From: Aestuariibaculum lutulentum
GTDB lineage: Bacteria; Bacteroidota; Bacteroidia; Flavobacteriales; Flavobacteriaceae
Direction of reading: 5' to 3'
Length of the DNA: 64,000 nt
Assembly (NCBI RefSeq): GCF_032926325.1
Contig: NZ_CP136709.1
Location: 843,501 to 907,500, forward strand
The position numbers and the translations under genes are program-made. Each line of letters starts with the position of its first letter. Positions within the stretch are counted from its first letter, which is position 1. The notes below the pieces were generated by a model. It searched no databases. It was not told where the DNA came from and worked only from the letters and a program-made list of their open reading frames with translations. Shown here in pieces: positions 52,731 through 60,849 of this stretch.

Positions 52731-53522
52731 CTATTTAACGAAAATTCTCATAGTCTTTTCCCCTTCACTAGTCTTTATAGTTGCTATATATAACCCTGAT
52801 CTAAAATCAAAATTCATGTCACTGGTTGTTGAAATACTTTTCACCAAAGCCCCTGTTAAGCTATAAATATTGATATCTGTTTTAGAGATTACATTAGACA
52901 CATAAACCTTACTTCCAATAGCTTTTAAATTAGTTGAAACTGGAGATGCATTGTCTAAACTTAGAGTTGTAGTTCCTATATTTGCTGTTACTTCAATTTT
53001 ATACAAGCTAAAGTTATTAGAACCAAAGATGTAAATAGAACCAGCTCCACCAGTATAACTACCCTCTAAAATATAATAAGTACTACTGTCAGTCGCAGCT
53101 TGTTCAGCTATTAGTGATGTCCCATCTGTAATATATAAACTACGAGCACTTGATCCTCCACTTCTACACCACACTTTTATGGTACATGCCCCTAAAACAG
53201 AAAATTTTAAATATCGTACAGAAGGCAAATATTCTCCGTTAGACGGATCTACGCCTCCACTTCCATTAGTTTTAAATCTATTTGCTCCAGTGAATCCATC
53301 CGTAAAAGATGAAGAACTCGATTCTATTTGGGCCATGTTATCACTCGAACTATGTGGATATATCGCCAAATTATCAACTACGACAGGACCTCCTGCCGCT
53401 GTTATCCCCGCACTCACAGGCCAGTTTGTAGTATCATTAGCCAAATCCCAAACCTTTTGAGCGGAAGTTGTTAAAGAAAAAGCAATTCCCAGAATTGCAC
53501 TAAAAAGTAATTGTTTTTTCAT
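52731..53522 (-). CDS. Small T9SS-secreted protein of unknown function (263 residues), possible binding module
   Basis: I do not recognise a known family with confidence. After a signal peptide (LTTSAQ) comes one domain of about 165 residues starting KVWDLANDTTNWPVSAG, rich in Ser, Gly and aromatics and predicted all-beta (SLYITDGTSLIAEQ, GSIYIFGSNNFSLYKIEV). This general pattern occurs as an accessory domain in Bacteroidota pectate lyases (from memory). A type IX sorting domain follows (about 195-263; KVYVSNVISKTDINIYSLTG). There is no catalytic-looking module, so it may be a free-standing carbohydrate-binding protein at the surface (inference). Its promoter carries a LacI-like site of the kind also found at PL1 and SusC3. 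Confidence 0.75.
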   Translation of the reverse strand: MKKQLLFSAILGIAFSLTTSAQKVWDLANDTTNWPVSAGITAAGGPVVVDNLAIYPHSSSDNMAQIESSSSSFTDGFTGANRFKTNGSGGVDPSNGEYLPSVRYLKFSVLGACTIKVWCRSGGSSARSLYITDGTSLIAEQAATDSSTYYILEGSYTGGAGSIYIFGSNNFSLYKIEVTANIGTTTLSLDNASPVSTNLKAIGSKVYVSNVISKTDINIYSLTGALVKSISTTSDMNFDFRSGLYIATIKTSEGEKTMRIFVK

Positions 53523-53558
53523 GTTAAATGGTTATTTAGTTTAATTGTTAAAATAATA

Positions 53559-53604
53559 TGTAATCGATTGTTCTAAAATTACACTTTTTTTTAATTCATC
53601 CAAC
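53559..53604 (-). promoter_or_regulatory. Promoter with LacI-like operator for the 263-aa T9SS gene
   Basis: On the minus strand GTTG (53604-53601) lies 19 nt before TAATTTTA (53581-53574), a near match to the TAnnTTTG box. AACAATCGATTACA (53572-53559) follows, placed over the expected start point. Confidence 0.65.
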
Positions 53605-53813
53605 TTTTTTTACAAAAAAAATAAAACTAAAAACCATAAAATCAATAAACTACAAAGAAAATCAACCTTAAAGGCTACTGAAAAGCCAATAAACAAGAAG
53701 CTTTCAAATAAAACATCCTTAAAAAAGACTTGAATTACCAACTATTCATTTTTATATTAAAAATATTACCATACATCAAATTAAAAGTCTATTGATTAAA
53801 TATTTCATAATAA

Positions 53814-53860
53814 TTTGCCGAGAAAAAAATAATAATTATATTTGAGGCAATCGATTACAT
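53814..53860 (+). promoter_or_regulatory. Promoter with LacI-like operator for SusC3
   Basis: TTTG (53814-53817), 19 nt, then TATATTTG (53837-53844) is an exact Bacteroidota promoter. GGCAATCGATTACAT (53846-53860) follows, so the site covers the expected transcription start. This is the best of the set. Confidence 0.8.
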
Positions 53861-54070
53861 TATAAAGTTCTAATATTCGCTGTAAGCTTCAGTAAAACCT
53901 AGTATTTACAGCTGCTTCTTAGAAATTTCACCACCTCTTTTTTCTAACCAAAAAAAGAGCGATTGATTAAAACAACAACTAAAACAAACTAATTATGACT
54001 TAATGAATTATCCCCTCTTCCTCTTTAAAAAACTAAACACTCTTTTAATAAACAATTAAACAAACTATCT

Positions 54071-57000
54071 ATGGCAAACTATGCATTTTTTGATCATGAA
54101 TTTTTCTTACTCAATGCGAGAAGAAAAACACCGCCGCATAAAACAGGCCGTTTAGGCTTAATTTTTGGTGTTTTTTTACTTTTCTCCGGAGTAATATATG
54201 CACAATCTATTACTGTAAGCGGAACTGTAACTGATGGTGGCGAATTTGGAGGTCCTCTTCCCGGAGTTACAGTAATTGTAAAAGGGACAAGTAATGGAAC
54301 CTCTACCGATTTCGATGGGAATTTCTCCTTAAGTGTAGAAAGTCCTAACTCAATTCTTGTCTTTTCGTATGTCGGTTATGAAAAACAAGAAATTAATTTA
54401 AATAACAAAAAAACCGTCAACATAACACTTCAACCTAGTTTAGAATCTTTAGACGAAGTAATTGTAGTTGGTTATGGTACAGCTAAAAAATCGGACTTAA
54501 CTGGTTCGGTTGTAACTATTGGGGGTGAAACCTTAGAAAAACAACCTATTGCAAGCGTTGCTGAGGCCTTAACTGGTAGACTTGCTGGTGTTCAAGTAAC
54601 AGCTTCTGAAGGATCTCCTGATGCCGAAGTTAATATTCGTGTTCGTGGAGGTGGATCTATTACTCAAGACAGTTCTCCCTTAATAATTGTAGATGGATTC
54701 CCTGTTAACAGTATGAGTGATGTTTCTTCTTCCGATATTGAAAACATAACTGTTTTAAAAGACGCATCTTCAACTGCCATCTATGGTTCCCGTGGTGCTA
54801 ATGGTGTTATCATTATTACCACTAAAAGTGGTAAAGACGGTAAAATTTCGGCCAACTTTAATATGTTTTATGGTGTAAAGAAAATAGCTAACACTATTGA
54901 TGTACTTTCACCTGAAGATTTTGTAAAATGGCAATACGAATATGCTCTTCTTAGAAATAATGGAAGTGATGACCCTGCTGAATCTTACGAAAAATATTTT
55001 GGTCAATGGCAAGACTACGACCAATATATAGGTATGAAAGGTAACAACTGGCAAAAGCAAATTTATGGTCAGATGGGAGAAGTACAAAATCGTAACTTAG
55101 CAGTTCGTGGAGGTACTGAAAAGCTTAATTTCAATTTTAGCTACACCCTTTACGATGAAAAAGCGATTATGTTAGGTTCTGATTTTAAAAGAAATAACTT
55201 AGCGCTATCTTTAAAAAGTGCTCCTAGTGATAAAGTAGATTTAACTTTCACCTTACGTTATTCTGACACAGAAATTAATGGTGGCGGGGCAAACGAACAG
55301 GACGAAATTTCATCTGCTGATGCCAGATTGAGACACAGTGTAGGATACTCACCTATCCCACTTCCAGGTTTAACAACCGACGATACTGATGAGGCTTTAT
55401 CTAGCTATTTAGTAAATCCTTTTGTTGCAGTTGATGACAATCAAAGACAAAAACTTAGAAAAAACTTCAATATGGTAGGGAGTTTTGGCTGGGAAATTAT
55501 AGACAACCTTAAATACAAAATGGATTTAGGTTTAGATAATAGAAACGACTTAGATTACAGATTTTTTGGCCGCTCTACATATTACGCAAGCAATAGACCT
55601 TCTGCTGAAAATCAAGGATTACCTTCTTTAAAATGGGAAGATGAAAAACAAGTTAGATTTAGAAATGCCAACACTTTAAATTATGATTTTAAAAAGATCT
55701 TAAGTGAAGATCATAGTTTAAAAGTATTAGTTGGAGAAGAAATGATTATCACAGAAACCAACACACTTACTAACGAAGTTCAAGGTTTTCCTGATTTCTT
55801 TGATTTCAATACGTCAAAAAAATTAACATCTCAAGGAACCCCTATTTTTGTAGATAACTCATATGCTCCAAATGACAAATTACTATCTTTCTTTGGACGT
55901 GTAAATTATGACTTTAAAAACCGTTATTTATTTACAGCTACATACCGTGCTGATGGATCGAGTAAATTTTTAGGAAATAACCATTGGGGGTACTTCCCTT
56001 CAGCTGCCTTTGCATGGAAAATTTCTGAAGAAAACTTCTTAAAAGACACAGATTGGATTAATACACTTAAAATAAGATTAAGTTATGGTGAAGCCGGAAA
56101 CAACAATATTCCTGCAGGTCAAACAGTTCAAACTTTCCAATCTTCAAATACAACCTACATTAATAATGTATCGAACTACTGGAGAACATCAAACACTTTA
56201 GCCAATCCAGATTTGAAATGGGAAACTACAGTAACCCAAAATATCGGTTTAGATTTTAGCTTATTTAAAAGCCGTTTTACAGGTTCCTTAGAAGTTTATA
56301 AAAATGTTACTGAAGATTTACTTATTAACTTTCCAGTACCTGGGACAGGATACGAATCACAATATCGCAATATGGGAGAAACCCAAAACACTGGTTTTGA
56401 AGGCTCTTTAAGTGTAATTGCAGTCGACAAACCTAATTTTGGTTTAGACTTCTCAATTAACGGTGGTATGAATAGAAACAAAATCAACTCTTTAGGAATT
56501 ATGGACGATTTTGGAATTAACACCAACTGGGCATCGACACAAATAGGTAATGACTATGTTATTAACGTAGGAGAATCCTTAGGAGCTATGTACGGGTTTA
56601 AAAGTGATGGTCGCTACGAAGTTTCAGACTTCGATTACGACACTGCCTCTGGAGAATACACCTTAAAAACAGGTGTTACAGAAAATTCATGGCTTGGTGG
56701 TGCTGTTCCTGGTATGATGAAATTAAAAGATCTTAATGATGATGGTGAAGTTACTGCTGATGATCAAACCATTATTGGAAATGCTCTACCTGATTTCACT
56801 GGAGGTTTTACACTTAATGCTCGTGCTTATGGGTTCGATTTATCTGCTGCATTTAACTTTAGTGTTGGAAATGATGTTTACAATGCCAATAAAATAGAAT
56901 TTACAACTTCAAACAATAATGCTCAGTATAGAAACTTAAGCTCTATAATGGCTGATGGAAAACGATGGACTAATTTAAATGCAGAAACAGGCACATTAGT

Positions 57001-57343
57001 AACCGACCCAGTAGAACTTGAAGCTCTTAATGCTAATACATCTATGTGGTCTCCGTACATGTCTAGATATGTATTTAGTGACTGGGCTGTTGAAGATGCT
57101 TCTTTCTTAAGATTAAACACCCTGACTTTAGGCTATACAGTACCAGAAAAGTATATGTCTCAAATAGGTATTTCAAATTTAAGATTTTACGCTACTGCTA
57201 ATAACGTTTTCATTATTACAGACTACTCAGGATTAGACCCAGAGGTTTCAACCAGAAGAAAAACACCTTTAACTCCAGGTGTAGACTATTCTCCATATCC
57301 TAGAAGCAGACAATTTGTTTTTGGGTTAAACCTTAATTTTTAA
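54071..57343 (+). CDS. SusC/RagA TonB-dependent transporter (SusC3)
   Basis: The 1090-residue protein has a long N-terminus before its signal segment (LGLIFGVFLLFSGVIYAQ, to about 45). A carboxypeptidase-regulatory-like domain (about 48-130; VSGTVTDGGEFGGPLPGVTV), the plug (DEVIVVGYGTAKKSDLTGSV) and a beta-barrel ending FVFGLNLNF follow (seen). There is no STN domain, so control is by the LacI-type promoter rather than by sigma/FecR signalling (inference). It imports pectin fragments with SusD3 (family role). SusD3 starts 19 bp after the stop. Less similar to SusC1 and SusC2 than those are to each other in the N-terminal domain, so probably a separate acquisition. Confidence 0.93.
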   Translation: MANYAFFDHEFFLLNARRKTPPHKTGRLGLIFGVFLLFSGVIYAQSITVSGTVTDGGEFGGPLPGVTVIVKGTSNGTSTDFDGNFSLSVESPNSILVFSYVGYEKQEINLNNKKTVNITLQPSLESLDEVIVVGYGTAKKSDLTGSVVTIGGETLEKQPIASVAEALTGRLAGVQVTASEGSPDAEVNIRVRGGGSITQDSSPLIIVDGFPVNSMSDVSSSDIENITVLKDASSTAIYGSRGANGVIIITTKSGKDGKISANFNMFYGVKKIANTIDVLSPEDFVKWQYEYALLRNNGSDDPAESYEKYFGQWQDYDQYIGMKGNNWQKQIYGQMGEVQNRNLAVRGGTEKLNFNFSYTLYDEKAIMLGSDFKRNNLALSLKSAPSDKVDLTFTLRYSDTEINGGGANEQDEISSADARLRHSVGYSPIPLPGLTTDDTDEALSSYLVNPFVAVDDNQRQKLRKNFNMVGSFGWEIIDNLKYKMDLGLDNRNDLDYRFFGRSTYYASNRPSAENQGLPSLKWEDEKQVRFRNANTLNYDFKKILSEDHSLKVLVGEEMIITETNTLTNEVQGFPDFFDFNTSKKLTSQGTPIFVDNSYAPNDKLLSFFGRVNYDFKNRYLFTATYRADGSSKFLGNNHWGYFPSAAFAWKISEENFLKDTDWINTLKIRLSYGEAGNNNIPAGQTVQTFQSSNTTYINNVSNYWRTSNTLANPDLKWETTVTQNIGLDFSLFKSRFTGSLEVYKNVTEDLLINFPVPGTGYESQYRNMGETQNTGFEGSLSVIAVDKPNFGLDFSINGGMNRNKINSLGIMDDFGINTNWASTQIGNDYVINVGESLGAMYGFKSDGRYEVSDFDYDTASGEYTLKTGVTENSWLGGAVPGMMKLKDLNDDGEVTADDQTIIGNALPDFTGGFTLNARAYGFDLSAAFNFSVGNDVYNANKIEFTTSNNNAQYRNLSSIMADGKRWTNLNAETGTLVTDPVELEALNANTSMWSPYMSRYVFSDWAVEDASFLRLNTLTLGYTVPEKYMSQIGISNLRFYATANNVFIITDYSGLDPEVSTRRKTPLTPGVDYSPYPRSRQFVFGLNLNF

Positions 57344-57362
57344 TTAAAAATTGTTTAGAAAA

Positions 57363-59156
57363 ATGAAATATATCAAAATAATACTTGGAATAATAGTAGC
57401 TGGAGTATCATTTTCTTGTCAGGAAATTGAGTCAGATTTTTTAGATGCACCAGCACAATCAACCTTAGACGAATCCCTTATTTTTTCAAATGCAGGATTA
57501 GCGCGTGGGGCAGTTGATGGTATTCTAGAACCAATGGGGCAAACCAACTCTTACAGAGGTCGTCATATTCCATTTTACGGTTTTAATACAGATACAGAAT
57601 GGAATTACAGTTCTGATGAAGTAGGTAGCTCACAAGGTGAACTAATGATATACGATACCAAACCAAATAACGATCAAATGAATCGTGATAACAGTTCCTG
57701 GGCCATGATGTATACCGGTATCGAGCGCGCCAATATATGTATTCGCGGTATTCGCACCTATGGTGACCCAGAACCAGGTACAGAATTAGGGCAGCTTTTA
57801 GGTGAAGCCCTTACTTTAAGAGCCGTTTATTACGCCGATTTAATTAAAGCATGGGGTGATGTTCCTGCTCGATTTGAACCTATTAACTCAGAAACACTTT
57901 ACATCGCTAAATCAAGTCGAGACCTTATTTATAAACAATTAATAGCCGATTTAGGTGAAGCCGCTACTTTAGTTCCTTGGCCGAACGAAGCTTCAACCAC
58001 CTCAAGTGTTGAAAATGTAAACAAAGCTTTTATTAAAGGACTTAGAGCACGCTTAGCGTTAGCCGCAAGTGGCTTCCAACAATATCCTAACGACGGTGTT
58101 CGAAGAAGTACTGATCCTGATCTTTCAGTATCTAAAATGTATCGTCTAGCACTAAATGAATGTAATGACGTTATTAACAGTGGTACTGTAAAATTAGAAT
58201 CTACCTTCGAAACTGTTTGGAGAAAACTAAACGAAGAAGATATAAACGCCGGAGGAGAAGCGCTTTGGCAAATACCATTTGCTGATGGTCGTGGTCGTGT
58301 CCTTTTCTCTTTTGCTGTAAGACACCGAAGCGTAGACCAATATACAGGTCAAGCAAGAGGAGGAATTGCCGGTCCATTACCAACCGTTTTTTATGATTTT
58401 GATGAAGCCGATACACGTAGAGACATAAGCTGTGTGCCTTACCAATGGGGTACTGCTGTTAATAGTATTTCTCAACAAGAATTAGTCGGAATAGATACCT
58501 GGTACTTTGGAAAATATCGTTACGAATGGATGAAGCGCTATGTAACATCTACGAACGATGATGGTGTAAACTTCATGTATATGCGCTACGCCGAAGTACT
58601 TTTAATGGCAGCCGAAGCCGCAAATGAATTAGATGGAGCTGCTGCTGCTGCACCTTATCTTAAAGAACTTCGAATGAGAGCATTCAATAGTGCTGATCAG
58701 GCCGAAAAAGTTGATAGCTATGTAAATAGCCTAACAACTAAACAATCCATGTTTAACGCTATAGTTGACGAACATTTATTTGAATTTACAGGAGAAATGC
58801 AGCGTAAACAAGCACTTATTCGTTGGGGCTTACTTGGTGATAAACTAAGAGAAGCTAAAACCAAAATGACCGATTTACAATTAAGACAAGGTGATTACGC
58901 TGATGTACCAACTACCTTATACTACAAATACCAAGATGATAACGAAACATTAGATATCTACGGTTTAAACAGAGGAGAAACTACCGATCCGGGAAGTGAA
59001 TATTCTTCTAAAGCATGGGATAGTGGTTTAGATGACGATGAGATTAACTCATTATTTAAAGAAGGTATTGACCCAGACGACAGACAGTTCTGGCCAATAT
59101 GGCAAATCTTTATAGATAACAGTAATGGTCAGTTAGTAAACGATTACGACTACTAG
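57363..59156 (+). CDS. SusD/RagB-family outer-membrane glycan-binding lipoprotein (SusD3)
   Basis: The start is the ATG at 57363; a TTG at 57351 in the same frame would add four residues and is less likely. The lipoprotein signal ends VSFSC. The protein is about 597 residues, long for a SusD. It has the family N-terminal region (SNAGLARGAVDGILE) and the C-terminal segment YMRYAEVLLMAAEAANELDGAAAAAPYLKELRMRAFN, with an extended tail (WPIWQIFIDNSNGQLVNDY) (seen). It is the glycan-capturing partner of SusC3. The next gene, a surface lipoprotein, begins 25 bp after its stop, the usual SusCDE order. Confidence 0.9.
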   Translation: MKYIKIILGIIVAGVSFSCQEIESDFLDAPAQSTLDESLIFSNAGLARGAVDGILEPMGQTNSYRGRHIPFYGFNTDTEWNYSSDEVGSSQGELMIYDTKPNNDQMNRDNSSWAMMYTGIERANICIRGIRTYGDPEPGTELGQLLGEALTLRAVYYADLIKAWGDVPARFEPINSETLYIAKSSRDLIYKQLIADLGEAATLVPWPNEASTTSSVENVNKAFIKGLRARLALAASGFQQYPNDGVRRSTDPDLSVSKMYRLALNECNDVINSGTVKLESTFETVWRKLNEEDINAGGEALWQIPFADGRGRVLFSFAVRHRSVDQYTGQARGGIAGPLPTVFYDFDEADTRRDISCVPYQWGTAVNSISQQELVGIDTWYFGKYRYEWMKRYVTSTNDDGVNFMYMRYAEVLLMAAEAANELDGAAAAAPYLKELRMRAFNSADQAEKVDSYVNSLTTKQSMFNAIVDEHLFEFTGEMQRKQALIRWGLLGDKLREAKTKMTDLQLRQGDYADVPTTLYYKYQDDNETLDIYGLNRGETTDPGSEYSSKAWDSGLDDDEINSLFKEGIDPDDRQFWPIWQIFIDNSNGQLVNDYDY

Positions 59157-59181
59157 ATTTTCACCTAAACATTTTAGAATT

Positions 59182-60732
59182 ATGAAAAACACACATATAG
59201 TAAAAACATTAATGGTTACTTTGCTTGTTGCGCTTACCGTCTATAACTGTGGGTACAACGAAGATTTAATCGAAGAACTGGATGTAAACAGAGAGTTTGC
59301 TCCTGTTGCCTTAACTGCGAGAGTTAGAAATCAAACTACAGCAGAATTAAACTGGACTACAGATGATAACATCGATCATTACGTTGTTGAGTTTAGTGCT
59401 GATGATCCGGACTTTAATACTATTTTTAAAAGTCAGGATGTTTCTGCGGAAGAACTTCCTGTACAAATACGATTAGAAGGTGAAACTTTATACTCCATTA
59501 GAGTAAAAGCAGTTAGCTCAAGAAATCTTCAAGATTCAAAATGGTCCCTTACCGAGGTGACTACACTAACCGAGCAAATTATGTTGCCTTCAGAAGCTGG
59601 TGATATTGAAGCTCTTCAAGCAACCCTTCGCTGGGAAGCCGGTTTAAATGTTACCCATATTATTCTTCAACCTGGAGATATTCAATACGATATAACTTCG
59701 GAAGAAAAAACAAATGGTGTAGCAACTATAACAGGATTAACATCTGAAACTGATTACACAGCTACTTTATATAATAATACAAAAATTAGAGGTACTTCAG
59801 AATTCACAACAGGAATCGATATTGGTGACAATACACTGGTTACCCCAGACGACGATTTATTCCAAATGATTGCCGATGCTGCTTCTGGTGATATTTTATT
59901 ATTAGAACAAGGTGATTACACTGCACAAATAGGAAGAATTACTTTAGATAAATCTATCACTATTCAAGGCTTAAGAACAGATTTCAAACCACAGTTAAAA
60001 GTAAGTTTCTCTATTGAAACAGGTGCAGCCGATGTAAGCTTAATCGATCTGGATTTAACTGGTGATACCGCAACAGAATTAACAGATGTTGTACGTTATT
60101 CCGCTGCCGGAAATTATAATTCCCTTTTAGTTAGTGGATGCGTCATTCATGATTACGATCGCTCATTTCTTGCGGGAAATGTAACCGATGCCATTCTACA
60201 AACTATAACTGTTGAAAATTGTATTGTTACCAACATTCTTACTAGTGGTGGAGATTTTATCGATTTTAGAAATTCTGATGTATTTAATGTTAATGTAAAC
60301 ACGAGTACATTTAACAACTGTGCTCCTGGAAGAGATTTCTTTAGAATTGACGATGCAGGTACATCAACTCAAAGCGGGTTAGTTTGTAACGTTTTACTAG
60401 AAAATTGCACTTTATATAAGTGCTCTGATACAACAGACAGAATCATGTATGTAAGATTCCAAACTAATGAAATCATAGCGAGAAACAATTTGTTTGCCGA
60501 AACTACCGCATACTATTCTAATCAAAGTAGAACAGACGCTGCTCCTGAGTTTGATAATAATAATTATTTTAATGCTCCTGGTTTTTACGATGTCGCTCAA
60601 ACCATTTATGATGCTACAACATCGTATACCACATTAGATCCAGGTTTCGCAAACGCTGCTTCTGGTGACTTTACGATTTCAAACCAAACATTATTAGATA
60701 ATCAGGTTGGAGACCCTAGATGGAGACAGTAA
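59182..60732 (+). CDS. Surface lipoprotein in the SusE position, FN3-like repeats plus beta-helix domain
   Basis: The 516-residue protein has a lipoprotein signal (TVYNC). Residues about 40-215 are FN3-like beta-sandwiches (VALTARVRNQTTAELNWTTDDNIDHYVVEFS), and about 220-505 form a parallel beta-helix (TVENCIVTNIL, LLENCTLYK) like pectin-PUL lipoproteins with DUF4957/DUF5123 domains (recognised by pattern only). No pectate-lyase catalytic motif was seen, so binding rather than cleavage is likely (inference). It completes a SusC3/SusD3/lipoprotein unit and is closed by a strong terminator at 60763. The family's substrates are pectic chains, which suits the adjoining pectinase genes. Confidence 0.75.
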   Translation: MKNTHIVKTLMVTLLVALTVYNCGYNEDLIEELDVNREFAPVALTARVRNQTTAELNWTTDDNIDHYVVEFSADDPDFNTIFKSQDVSAEELPVQIRLEGETLYSIRVKAVSSRNLQDSKWSLTEVTTLTEQIMLPSEAGDIEALQATLRWEAGLNVTHIILQPGDIQYDITSEEKTNGVATITGLTSETDYTATLYNNTKIRGTSEFTTGIDIGDNTLVTPDDDLFQMIADAASGDILLLEQGDYTAQIGRITLDKSITIQGLRTDFKPQLKVSFSIETGAADVSLIDLDLTGDTATELTDVVRYSAAGNYNSLLVSGCVIHDYDRSFLAGNVTDAILQTITVENCIVTNILTSGGDFIDFRNSDVFNVNVNTSTFNNCAPGRDFFRIDDAGTSTQSGLVCNVLLENCTLYKCSDTTDRIMYVRFQTNEIIARNNLFAETTAYYSNQSRTDAAPEFDNNNYFNAPGFYDVAQTIYDATTSYTTLDPGFANAASGDFTISNQTLLDNQVGDPRWRQ

Positions 60733-60762
60733 TAAATAACAATGTTAACATTTAATAAAAAT

Positions 60763-60795
60763 AAAAAGAGGTATGTATTTTACGTACCTCTTTTT
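60763..60795 (+). terminator. Rho-independent terminator after the SusE-position gene
   Basis: AAAAAGAGGTATGTA (60763-60777) and TACGTACCTCTTTTT (60781-60795) pair with one G-U and a 3-nt loop, ending in five T's. It separates the SusCDE unit from the PL1-CE8 gene 55 bp on. Confidence 0.85.
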
Positions 60796-60849
60796 GTTAA
60801 AACCACAATACTCTGTATGTATTTAAAATAAATTAATGAACTTTATAAC

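Larger units (their letters stand above)
53523..54070. other. 548-bp divergent intergenic control region
   Basis: This stretch lies between the 263-aa T9SS gene (minus) and SusC3 (plus). It contains the minus promoter and LacI-like site (53559-53604) and the plus promoter and LacI-like site (53814-53860). The region between (53605-53813) is A-rich with nothing recognisable. After 53860 lies a leader of about 210 nt for SusC3, with no clear hairpin, ending with CAATTAAACAAACTA just before the ATG. Confidence 0.6.

Noticed and set aside
53605..53813. Hidden small gene or riboswitch in the gap between the divergent promoters
   Set aside because: The sequence is A-rich without an ORF of useful length or a stable paired structure.
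59182..60732. Active pectate lyase
   Set aside because: The beta-helix part lacks the PL1 motifs seen at 34987 and 60850, and the gene occupies the SusE position as a lipoprotein.
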